Shown here piece after piece: positions 30,822-49,270 of a DNA stretch of 64,000 nt. Position 1 is the stretch's first letter, and each line of letters opens with the position of its first letter. Location: positions 48,685,288-48,749,287 of the forward strand of contig OX637288.1 in assembly GCA_951799445.1 (NCBI GenBank), in the 5' to 3' direction. This DNA comes from Pseudisothecium myosuroides (taxonomy: Eukaryota > Streptophyta > Bryopsida > Hypnales > Lembophyllaceae). The translations under genes were made by a program, and so were the position numbers. The notes beneath the pieces were generated by a model, which had not been told where the DNA came from, did not search any database, and was given only the letters and a program-made list of their open reading frames with translations.

Positions 30822-32114
30822 GCACATTTCAGAGAAGAGTCATTCAAAAGCATATGCCTTGGGATTGAGCTTGTAGAACATAGCCATGAATGAGGTTGGA
30901 GGATTTTATTATAATAAATAAATGAAGAGTCAAGGCTTATAAACCCTTGCTGTCTCAACATTATAAAATTTAGCGTTCACTTAAAATCCTAAACCTAGGT
31001 TTTGTAGATTTAAGATTTAAAAACATTTTGATGTATTTTTCATTGCTACTTGTAGTTTTGTATTAATTTCAAATTGTGATAATTATATGGTGATATCAAA
31101 ATCATTTCATTACAGCCCCTATTGTAAGTGCCTATTTAAATCAAATTGTTTATTTCCATTTTTATAGTTTGACTTTAAGCAATTAGAGAGAAGAGAGAAA
31201 AAAGACTCCTATCCTTCATGAGATTGGTGTGAATTAAGAGTTTGTTTATTTTAAGTCCTACATCTTACTTCTAGGGGTAAATTGATTTATTCCTCAAATG
31301 GACTGCTGAGAAGTTCCTGAAAAGAAGCATTAAGTATACAAATGAAAAAAGAAGCTTGGTCTTTAATATTAGATGATATAAATGTATCTAGAATATTTTT
31401 ATTGATACATATTTGGGAGGAAGTAGCGTTTTGTTTTAGTTTAAATTGAGCTAAAGAATTAAATAGTTTTAAAATGAGATAGAAACTTCATTTCTTGTCT
31501 TTCTTTTATAAGAATATTTTCCTTCTAATGATTAATAATTATAAAGGCATAGAAACTATTTGATCTTGTATAATAAAATATGAAATTCAAAATATTATAG
31601 AATTGATAAATGCAAATTGAACTAAAAAATGATTATAATTTGAAACGAAGGAAAAAAAATATTGCCAATAGATGTAGTTTATAGTTCTTAATTGTAATCT
31701 AATATTGGATCAACATTATTTTGGAGAAATAAATTTAGAAAAGTTTCGAAATTTGGAATTAGTTTCTAAAGCTTAATTATCTACTCAATTAATAACACCT
31801 TAACATTCTAAAACCTTGAGTCATTGATTAATCTCTCTTGTTGAGGTAGTAATAATAAAATAAAATCTTCTAATTGCTCCTTTAAATCCAAGATTGATAA
31901 GGTAACCCCCTCCATTCCTGACCAGTGACCCATCCCCAATCTATAGGTGCACGTATTTCTGACCACGCTTAGAATGCGATTTTTTTTTTGTTTTCAAGGT
32001 TGGAACTAATAAATACATGACACATGTCCTAAGTTGTGAAAAAAAATAGGAAATAATGATTAGGTAAAAAGTTATTGAATGATTGGAATTGGAAGAGTCT
32101 AGACATTGGCCTGC
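30822..32114. other. AT-rich intergenic tract
   Basis: No gene is recognised; AT-rich sequence with scattered A and T runs. Confidence 0.4.
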
Positions 32115-32265
32115 GGGCATACTAAGTTTCTGCCCGGCAGAGTCCGTGCCTGGACATACTAAGTTTCCACCTGGTAGAGTCCGCGCCTAGACAAAGACAT
32201 TCGCGCCCATATCCAGAGGTCCGCGCCCGGACATACTAAGTTTCCGCCCGACTGAGTCCGCGCCT
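32115..32265 (+). repeat. G+C-rich tandem repeat, 37-bp unit
   Basis: Three copies of a 37-bp unit (GGACATACTAAGTTTCCGCC then CG..AGTCCGCGCCT) lie at 32115-32151, 32152-32188 and 32229-32265. A 40-bp degenerate spacer carrying related CGCGCCC words separates the last two. Composition contrasts sharply with the AT-rich flanks; G+C-rich related sequence continues to about 32500. Confidence 0.7.
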
Positions 32266-34184
32266 AGTGAAGGGAGTTTTCGCCCCCACTATACGTCCCC
32301 GCCCCGACATCCACACCCAGATTTCAGCAGGGAATGCCACGTTTGCAGAGATCCGGCCACATTACATATTGGAGGAAAATTTACGGGCAGGAAAACATTT
32401 TTGGGCAGATTTTCGCTACACTACCCGTCCAACACGTTCGGGGCCGCCTGTTCGGGACATCCGGTGACCCTGACCCGTCCGATGTGACAACCCTGATTGG
32501 CCATAGGTCCGGTGCACTTTTTGCCTCCCAAAATTCATAGTAATTTCAATTCAAGCGATAAAATTACCAATTTTTTTGCAATCCATGTCATTTCTATTGA
32601 TGTACCTCTGAAAAATATTTGTTTTGCCTTCACTACTCCAGATCATGTCAGAATTCCTTATTCGGTCGGTTATAAGGGGGGTTACCTTAACTGAAGCTTC
32701 ATCAGACCTACCCAAGCAATGCATGGCAAAATTATCATCTTGTATTTTGCAATGACCATTAAATGCCTCCATGTTGTAGATTTTTCAAATGCAACCAATA
32801 TGGCCATATACTATTATTGTAAAATGTCTTCAATTTTACACATAAATGGCAAATTTTATTAAAATGGTGCCATTTTCAACTTTGGCACTTTTACAATTCA
32901 AACCGCGTAGTTTGGAATCTATACATGTCCGGGATGGTCCAAACCGCACGGTTTGAAAATAGTGTATGGAATAACGCCACTTTAATGAAATTTCCATATG
33001 GCAAAACATGGTTTTAAGTCTTTCAGAAATGTGAAATTTGAGGGTGTAAGAAGTTTGAAATGATTGATTTTTATTTTTTTTAAAAGAATTCATTATATAT
33101 ATATATTTTATTATTCAAACAACAAACTAGATTGGATTGATATCTAGAAAATTGCCTCTTCAACTAAACTTATTAGGTGTCTAAACATGATCCCCAAACA
33201 AAAATTTGTAGTCCATTTGAATTTGGAATAAAAAAAATCTATGAAAAAGATTGCTAAAGATACTTGCATTAAATTTTAACTTGTTTCAAAGATCCGACCA
33301 CTATAATAGAGATTCTTGCCTAAATTGTACAATTTCAATTCATAAGAGCCTAAGATCACTTTTGACTATATACCTATATAGCATTTGAAAAATAATAGTT
33401 GATTCATATTGTGCCCCAAAATAAGAGAGTCTAAAGTATTCTTTTGACTTCCAACAAGCTTCAACAAAAAACAAGACAATTTAATAATAGGAACAATGAT
33501 CAATTGATTACATGTGGTTACTTTAGGAAATGGACGTAGGGCTAGGAACAAAATAAGGTCCTTTTACAACTTTGTTTCATTGAAGGCCCAAAATAGTGAC
33601 AAATTGGATAAATTCTAGCACAAATTAATGTTCAAAGTAAAAAATTGTAAAAAAGGAGGACCAAAATAGTTTCACAAAAAAGTTTATCTCTACATTGATA
33701 GTTTGATAGAAATTAGTAGTTCTATAATCTAATAAATAGATATCTTGATACATCTTTTTTGACAAGGTATAGAGAGAACTAGAAGCTAGTTACACATGTT
33801 ATGATTCATTTTCCCAAATAGCCAAATCATATTGAGAATGTCAAACAAATTGACAATCAATGCTTTAAAAATTCACTACTTCAAGTAAAAATGTAGGAAA
33901 TAACTGAAACTTATAAGCATATACAGTAAAATAAACAGATAACCATGTAATCAACATAGTAAACTTGAGGTTTTAACTGTTTTGACTCAAATTTCTCTCT
34001 GCATACTAGTTCTTGAATTAAACCATGTTTTAAATGTAGATAAGAAGTCAATAAGGAATAAGGTCCAAATTGCACCTTGTCTAGAACCGCCATCATCACT
34101 CAATATACATCTCCAAAATCAATATGTAAGTATGTTGAAGAAACAAATTTAGAACATTTAGTACCAAGAAAACTTTGACCCTTC
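32266..34184. other. Unassigned intergenic sequence
   Basis: The first 250 bp are G+C-rich and may belong to the same element as the tandem repeat. The rest is AT-rich. No recognised gene is present. Confidence 0.35.
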
Positions 34185-34330
34185 ATAACTTTTGCATATA
34201 GTATCCAAATGTCGCGCTCTTTGGTGCGTTGGGACTTCCTTTCCCTTGCCAACAAGTAAAATATGAAAACTCAACTAGTCTAATAATAGTAATTATGCAC
34301 AGTAGCAGAAATTGACGGTTTTGGGGTACC
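34185..34330. repeat. Dispersed repeat copy, related to 15745-16085
   Basis: It shares CATAACTTTTGCATA, CTCTTTGGTGC, CAACAAG, AGTCTAATAATAG and CAGTAGCAG in the same order as the copies near 15.7-16.1 kb. Confidence 0.4.
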
Positions 34331-35417
34331 CACCTCATTGTGTGCACACTGACTCACTGAGTATGTATCCTCAATTTTAGGTTTTAGCCTCAGTGGAGCT
34401 TCCAGCCCGTCAGGTTTCTGATGAGTGAATTTATTGCTCTGTTCTCTCAGTCACTCAGGGTTCACTGTTTACCATTTCTCATGCTGCACTCAGGGACCCA
34501 AGTGTCCCCCCCCCCACACCCACTTGCCAAGTGCCAAGTGCCAACCAGTGTTATTGAGTGATATTTCGCTCAAGATTTTTTCTGAGGAAATATTGGGTGA
34601 TATATTCCCCCGTTTTCACTGGATGAAATCGCTGATTTGGATACATTTCTAAGGACAATTTTGCTCCTTTTTGGATGAATGTGTATAGTCTTCTGGAATA
34701 ATACTTCAAATTTCATTCATTTTCGTCCTATTCTATAGATGTAAACAACAGCATCACTCCAACTAATATCGCTTTTTGCACGGCCCAAATGAGATGACAA
34801 AAAAATTCCTGGTGCCAACCTGCCAATTCATCTCTCTCTGTCTCTCCTTTGCAAGCCTTCGGTTCCACACAACTGAGCTCATCTGTTCTGCACGGCTCTC
34901 ACGCTGCGTTCCCATGCTTCGTTGTCCGGCTCAATTGCCACCTGAACCTTCCCTTCCCCTTCAGAAGTTCAGGGCGTCCTTGCTGCAGCACCCTCTTCAC
35001 GGTGAATTGTGCGTGTCCGTGGATTTCCGTTCGGGCCGTGGAGGGCTGTTGAAACGTGGTGCATGTGATTAGACGAACTGGACGAGATTTGTCTTAATCG
35101 TCCCGGACTAAGTCAGAACGTAGGTCTCGCTCACGCGATTCCGGTGTCAAAGGTACTTCAAGCGCGTGCCTCGTTCACATCCCTCTAGATTCTGTTGATT
35201 CTGAATTGTTCTGTTTAGTTAGTGAGGTCCGTCCGACACATTTTGTGGAAGTGGCATATAGACGTGCAACTATCGCTAATTACGCAAAATTCAGTTGGCA
35301 GAAAAACTGCACACTTTAAGGCAACAAGAGTAAGAATAATAGTAACAAAAGAGGGTAACGTATTCCGTTTACCAACATTGTTTTCTGGTACATTAAGTAT
35401 GTCCCGTAATGAAACAA
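34331..35417. other. Intergenic sequence downstream of GluRS
   Basis: The minus-strand GluRS 3' untranslated region lies at the right end. From about 34800 to 35200 composition is more balanced, with CT-rich words and a possible donor (AAAGGTACTT at 35149), which could mark the leader of an unassembled plus-strand transcript. No protein is recognised. Confidence 0.3.
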
Positions 35418-38146
35418 TTACAAGGCTTTTTGACTTCCAGGTGGTTTGTGCTGCCTGCCATCTGGAATAGCAATGAGCACAATAGGTCTTGCTGACCGCA
35501 AGAAAGGCACATCACAAATGTAGTACCCCTTCCTCTCCAACTGAATGATTTCGCCACGCTGCAAGTTCCGCATGTTGGCATCTCCAACTGCTGATGTCTC
35601 GATACGGGTTATAGGGTTAAGGACGTCGATAAACTCGTCGGTTTCCTCCAGCTTTTTCTTTGTGATCAGGTGGTCTAAGTCAACAAGAGTGAGGGGAACC
35701 AACTCGGACGTCTCAGGTAGCCATGTTAGCTTCAGCTTGGTGACCTTCACTGAACCCTCCAAATGTAGCTCTCCCTTGAGACCTGTCACCAGACCGTTCT
35801 GGTCTCGTTCCACCTTTCTGATGAATGCGTTGCCCCAGTCCATAAGCGTCACTTCCTCTCCTTCAGATACAGCGTTTGCATCTGCCAGGTCGAGCCACAC
35901 TCTCTTCGTGAAAACTGTAGCTTTCTTCCCGGCTTCCTCGAATTTCTTATGTCGAAGAATAACTCGAGTGAAAGGAGTCTCAGGACCATTGCTTAGGTCA
36001 AGCAGAACCTTCCCCTCCGAAATCACAGCTGTGTGCCTCGGACACACCGGGTCAATAATCTTCTTGTTGATTGTCCATAGCTTGTCCCACTCCATCAGAT
36101 TCAAATTCTTTGATGCACCCTGTGCACAAACGAAGTCACAGATACTGAGTAATAGTGCTCATGCTTTTTAATAGCATAATCACACCTTTACATTGAAGGA
36201 ATCAGAGGAAAAGGAAAAAAACATCACAAGCAGAAATCCCTGTAATGTGGTGAGCCTTTTCTTGTGAGAGACCTTTTGCCATGGGCAGGGCATGTATAGG
36301 CCATAAGTGCAGTAGATATTGTTGCCATAAGTACGTACGTAAAATCGAGTGAATATGACAACGTACAACTACTGAAGAATAAAAGTCTACCCAAGGCTTC
36401 ACTCACCCTATGAGCACACTTTGAAACTTCAGAACTTATTCATAAAGTGTCAAAATGATGTGTGTAATTGAGTGCGTTGGAAAGACCCACATTTAAGAAT
36501 ATATACATAAATTTCATTCTAGTAAGAGATAACACTCACAACAGCTGAAACTGCCACGGGAATGGATTCCCTACCTTACATCTTATGCTTTCTGATAGCT
36601 GCATCACATCTTTGCATAGAAGAAATGAAATTAAAATAAACCCTAAACCGCAAAACCATACCTGCGATAAGATAAACTGCTTGAGGGCTTCGACTGTTAG
36701 CCCGCGACGGATGATCCCTTGCACAGTGGGAAACCGAGGATCATTCCAACCCTCCACTCGTCCGGTGTCCACAAACCACTGCAGCTTCCGTTTACTAAGC
36801 AGCGTGTACACAAAATTCAAACGGCTGAAGTCCCACACATGCACACGTCTCAGTTGCATATCTTCTAAGACTCGGTAATACTGGTCATTCCGATCGTGAT
36901 ACTCGCTGCTCCGAAGTGCATGAGTGACGCCTTCAATACTATCCACATAGGGACAGGCAAAATCGTAAGTGGGATAGACCTTGTACTTAGCTCCCACACG
37001 GTGGTGAGCGGTAGGGTTGCAACGGTAGTACACAGGGTCTCGTAAAGATGCATTCGGGTTGGTCATGTCGAGCTTGCCACGGACACAAAACTTCACACCC
37101 TTTTCCGTCCCAGCTACCATTTCCTGCCAGAATTTCAAATTCTCCTTAACCGTTTGGTTTCGGCATTTGGACTCGATGAGCGCCTTCCTCTCTATCTGCA
37201 TTTGCTCCCGCTCTGTGTCATCCGTGTAAGCCTTTCCCTCTTTGATCAGCTTCTCACACATGGCCATGAGCTCGGGGAAGTAATCGGAGGTGTAGGTCAC
37301 GATATCCCCCTTGACTCCTAATGTCTCTAGATCATGCAGAATACTGTCAACAAACTCATCCTTCTCTTTGGCTGGATTTGTGTCATCGAACCGGATGATC
37401 AGGCGTCCTTTGTACTTCTGAGCAAAGAACTGGTTCATGAGAGCAGCCTTGGCGTGACCAATGTGGAGGTAACCACTTGGCTCGGGGGGAAATCGAGTGC
37501 ATACTTTGCCCATTTCTGCACCTGGCAAATCCACTTCAAACGACCCGTCCAACTTCTCACTTGTTGCCTCAGCGATCACGGTCGCAGCGCTCTCTGTCTC
37601 TGCGACGACGGGCTTTCCACCTCCACGCCGAGGCAGAACCTCCACAATGGCAGGATACTGGGCCAGAATGCAATTGTACCATCGAGCGAGATTAGGGTAC
37701 TTCGTGGACTTACGCAAGCTCTCCCACCTTGGTCCAACCTTCCCCAGGTGCGCAATGACGGTAATGTCGGCAATGCTCAGATCGTTGCCAACGAGAAAGG
37801 TCCGCAAGGTCAGATAAGTGTTTGCGTAGGCGCAAGCTCCCTCGAACTCGGATCCCACGCTGAATGCGGGTGCATACGCAACCCACTCGTCCACCTAAAA
37901 GCAACAATTTAGGGTTTAGGGTTTTGCATTCAAAATGGACTGGACAATCCATTGCAGCTCACGAACATCAGACTCCGAGATCAAAACGCGAAATCTTCTG
38001 GTGCAATCTGGAAACGCGAAATCAAAGACAGAATACAATTGACGACACATAGTACTTACTTCAGCCGAGGAAGTGTTGAGGTCTTCTGCTTTGGTGCCCT
38101 TGAATGTATCAAGGATCCTTGCCAACAACTGCTTGATGTCTGCCAT
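35418..38146 (-). CDS. Cytosolic glutamyl-tRNA synthetase (class I, archaeal/eukaryotic GluRS type)
   Basis: Model on the minus strand: exons 38146-38060, 37894-36662 and 36119-35418, giving 673 residues; junctions are phase 0 with GT-AG introns. It charges tRNA-Glu in the cytosol. Residues about 1-120 form a short GST-C-like region (VDEWVAYAPAF; LSIADITVIAHLG), then an acidic linker. The Rossmann catalytic domain has HIGH at 173-176 in GYLHIGHAKAA and the KMSKS counterpart LSKRK at 395-399. The C-terminal beta-barrel anticodon-binding part occupies exon 3 and ends IPDGR. The plant cytosolic enzyme is usually longer at the N-terminus (about 50 more residues before the DEWV block), so this copy is short there, or a 5' exon is missed. 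The initiating ATG lies 17 bp behind a telobox (AAACCCTA, 38163-38170), a motif common in promoters and leaders of translation genes. Confidence 0.9.
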
Positions 38147-38162
38147 GTCTTCAATCTCAATC

Positions 38163-38170
38163 AAACCCTA
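38163..38170 (+). promoter_or_regulatory. Telobox near the GluRS start
   Basis: AAACCCTA lies 17 bp upstream of the minus-strand ATG. Further telobox-like runs are in the first intron (37909-37926) and in the second intron (36638-36648). Teloboxes are known cis-elements of plant ribosomal and translation-factor genes. Confidence 0.45.
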
Positions 38171-39249
38171 CCATGGGCCAATCCACAACCCGCCGGAAAC
38201 CCTCACCCTTTCACCGTATTCTCCAAGCTCTGCCCCAAACTTGACACCCACGAAATGAGCAGCAAGACCTGTCCTATCGATAGCAATCCAATTCCTTGAA
38301 CAACAAAGCCTTCCTGAAAATGCCAAACAAAGAAACCATTCCAAAACTCAAGCACCACATTAGTGCCTCTTGCTACCAACCGATCAATGAAGGTTCTCAC
38401 AGTCCATCCGAGAGAGTCAGTGGCTTCGAAATCAGAAGGCTCTCAAGACTGCTTCGTGCGCTCCTAGCCATGCGATCATCAAGCTCAGGATCAGACTGAC
38501 CGTCGATCACCATAGAGAACGCTTCAGGTTCCCAAGTTCCCATCAGAGATTGGGCATGTGTGTGACTGGTTGGTAGCTTGTGGACTAACTTAAGGGCTTG
38601 TTGTATAAGAGGTTTTGTTGCTTCTTTCAAATTGTAGTTGTACCACAGTTGTATCTTATTTCATGTTCATGTTCAAAGATTGGGAATTTAGAATTCAGTA
38701 TTCAAGCAGCAATATAGAATTATATTTGAAAATCTACGCACATTATATTCCCACTTCACAGCGCTGCAGCTTGTATTGATGTAATGCCCTCCTCCCTTTT
38801 CATCCAGAGCCAACAATTGTTCAATAATTACTCATCTAAATGGGGACTAATTTTGCTCATTGCGCAATGAGTAGAATGGGCAGGGACCAGTAGTTTTGTC
38901 TACCTTTCTATCTTCACAAAACTTGTAGTATGGCTTTTCACATCCTATGTTTTGGGAGGCTTTAACAGTTGAATATTCCCCCAGCACAGGACATTTTTTG
39001 GGGGCAAAATAGTGCCAGATTGCACCATAAAAAATAAATAAAAAATAGTGAGAAACCGTGAAGTTTTTTGCAAGAAGACTTCAAATCAAAAAAAATTCTT
39101 GGATGAAATTGCCAAATTGTGGATGAAAACAAAATTATGGATATGTGATATGTGCTAATGTGATAATTTCTATCCTATATATGGATGAATGTTGAAATTT
39201 GGAGCACCAGTGTAACGTTTTATGTCTTCACTTTGGCACTTCATAAAAA
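38171..39249. other. GluRS upstream region
   Basis: This should contain the GluRS promoter. A minus-strand open stretch at 38397-38630 (77 codons, Ser/Leu-rich, no ATG at its start) has protein-like composition and may be an unassigned exon. The rest shows nothing recognisable. Confidence 0.3.
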
Positions 39250-39657
39250 ATGGAAAAAAACAACCCACCCCAGCACGAGCTAGTTCTCCACCCTATCTTC
39301 AATACTCCAGTACTTCACAAGCTACCAAATTCTCAATCTAACTTGCAGGTCAGTTTGGCAGCAGTGTGGGTGAACATCAAAGAAATCCAGAGGAAATTAA
39401 ATGCAGCTATTAGCCCGAGAACCTCTTTCAGTCAAATTTGCACTTCAAATGATGTCACAATGGCAGTGTTTAGGTTTCTTATGACCGCACTGCCTCAGCA
39501 CTTGGTCTCCTGGGCACAAAATTGGAAAGTTTTCATTAATGGAGAGATAACATCTCAAGAATTTTCGTCCAATGTCAATCCCACCTTGACAGGATCTTCA
39601 ATCAATCAATCAGACCCTTCAATAATGACGGCACCAAGTCAAATATTAAAGGCGTAG
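39250..39657 (+). CDS. Hypothetical protein, 135 residues (uncertain)
   Basis: A frame with an ATG start and no recognised domain. It lies downstream of the convergent end of the DEAH helicase gene. Composition is polar, with many Asn, Ser and Thr residues; no signal peptide, membrane segment or repeats are seen. It could be a chance frame or a remnant of a retroelement. Confidence 0.2.
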   Translation: MEKNNPPQHELVLHPIFNTPVLHKLPNSQSNLQVSLAAVWVNIKEIQRKLNAAISPRTSFSQICTSNDVTMAVFRFLMTALPQHLVSWAQNWKVFINGEITSQEFSSNVNPTLTGSSINQSDPSIMTAPSQILKA

Positions 39658-39972
39658 AAGAATAAGCTAAATGGCAAAAAAAATTGAAGACCTTTATGAA
39701 GACCTCAATTATACTGTGATAAGCAAGCAAACGCCGATGCTGTCAACAACTCAGAAGGTCTGAAACCTTGATAGAGATTCCAGCATCCTTTCACCTCTTA
39801 AAACAAGGTACAACATATATGCACATCAAGTGTTTAGACTATTGCAAGATCAAAAATGTTCAGATTCTACTCATCATCGCTATTGTAAAGCTTCGAAGCA
39901 ACTTCCTACCCAACTATTTTTACAATGTTCAGCAGCTTGAAGCACCACAATGAGAAAAGACTAGTTCAATGC

Positions 39973-47655
<7,683 letters not shown>

Positions 47656-48310
47656 CTGCATCTATGTGTTGAATACAATAATACAAAACAATTTTCACCA
47701 CGATTTAAAGTCCGCTTCGGGAGCTATTAGTTGATTACAGTAATATCCAAGACATTCATTCAAATTCTAATTAGTAACTGCTTCCCTAAACCCTAAACCC
47801 TGAACCCTAAATTCCAAGTGCATGATGAAATTCATATGCCAGAGGTAACTCTGTACAATAAAGCACTAGACAATAATCTCAGAAATAAATCTAAAAGAAT
47901 GCAGAGTTCGTGTAATCGGAGAGATCGAGGATATCAACCGCACAGTCATACATCGGCGGTCGCAGCTACGGTAACATTTCATACGGTTCAAAATTAGGTT
48001 AAAATCACAACTTCAGCTCGACAAGAAGATTCCCACCAAGAACGACGAAAACAATTCAAGCAAAAAAAATCAACAGGCGATTCAAGAAAATTTCAAGTGT
48101 CGGATGAGATTCAAGAACCTCATTAATTGCCTTCATGGCCGCAATCCCTGTCTGCGCCATGGCCGCAGTCCCTCGCAACGCAGATTGCCGAACAATAACA
48201 ACAGCAGCTCCGAAAGCTGCAACACTAACAAAAACGCACACAGGTAAACCACGGCCCACGCCTACTCTTCGACGAACTGCCTGTGTGAACGGGACCCTTC
48301 TATCCAAACA
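47656..48310 (-). other. Probable 5' region of the helicase gene, with a small open stretch
   Basis: A telobox run (CCCTAAACCCTAAACCC) lies at about 47784-47802. At 48056-48307 a minus-strand frame of 83 codons without ATG at its start encodes a basic N-terminus, a hydrophobic stretch (VCVFVSVAAFGAAVVIV) and an amphipathic end. It may be part of a small membrane protein or a leader; I do not recognise it. Confidence 0.3.
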
Positions 48311-48983
48311 GCCAACATAACTTTTGCTCTTTATTTTGCATCGTTTTCGACACTAAATTCTCAAAATTTGTGGAATTCTCAAAAAAATTGAGAGGAATAA
48401 CTCCAATCACTCTAAATGAGTTAGTTGGTGTACATAAGGAATTTGTTTGTTTGTTTGTTTGTTTTCTATCCTTTAAATATAGCACTAACGTTTAATATTA
48501 TGTATTCTATCAATTTTTATATTGGATACAAGTAAATATATGTAGGCATAAAAAAAAATAAACAAATTATTATTAGCAAAAAAATTTAAAAATTTAAAGT
48601 AAAGTATATATATGTTGAAATAAAGTATTGGCAAACAAACAAATTTTTAAAATAAAGTAAAAGTATCAATTCCGCAATGTCGTGGCAATCAAAGTGTTCT
48701 ATAGTTTGTCAACCTATAGGCTCGATAGTTTGATGTCTTTGCAATCAATTTTCTAATTTTGGGTGCGATAAAAAACCTCAAAATTTCATATCTCTCACTT
48801 TGTTTATCAAAACACGACAAAACTTGTTTCATGCACTACTACCCCTCCTCAAGGTTTTTTCATTGACATCAAATTCCTCCATCAGTCCAACACTCTAAGA
48901 GATCTTGACGTACATCATGAAATCAAACAAACAAATAGACATTTGTTATAATAGTGTAGATGTAGATGGTATAATCACTACAC
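48311..48983. other. AT-rich intergenic sequence with a TTTG microsatellite
   Basis: A (TTTG)n run lies at about 48445-48465. No gene is recognised. Confidence 0.45.
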
Positions 48984-49080
48984 AAAATAGTGAAATTAGG
49001 TTGCCCCACACTAATTTCTCATATCTAACACTTTCAGACATGGTCAACTATAGTCTGGGGCAACCTAATTTCACTATTTT
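48984..49080. repeat. Perfect 25-bp inverted repeat with 47-nt loop
   Basis: AAAATAGTGAAATTAGGTTG continuing to CCCCA (48984-49008) is an exact reverse complement of 49056-49080. The stem is long enough to resemble a plant miRNA-type foldback or a recently inserted small palindromic element. Confidence 0.7.
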
Positions 49081-49108
49081 TTATAGAAGAAAACTGCGTT
49101 CTATTCCG

Positions 49109-49270
49109 TGAAAACACGTCACCTTGTTTTCATTGAATTCCTATTTTAAAACGAAGTGGAAAAGCCAAAAAACACAGTTATCTGCGTTTTCCTACGTTTT
49201 TTGAGTTTCAACTGTGTTTTTCCTGCGTTTTGAAACGGGAACTCAACGAAAACAAGGTGACGTGTTTTCA
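49109..49270. mobile_element. Small MITE with perfect 23-bp terminal inverted repeats
   Basis: The ends TGAAAACACGTCACCTTGTT (continuing TTC) at 49109-49131 and the exact inverse at 49248-49270 bound a 162-bp non-coding element. The interior repeats GCGTTTTCC/TGCGTTTT-like words in both orientations. A clear target duplication is not visible. Confidence 0.65.

Noticed and set aside
35545..36171. 208-codon plus-strand frame opposite GluRS exon 3
   Set aside because: Ser-rich shadow of the GluRS coding exon; no domain.
37334..37912. 192-codon plus-strand frame opposite GluRS exon 2
   Set aside because: Complement of the conserved synthetase coding sequence; no independent evidence.
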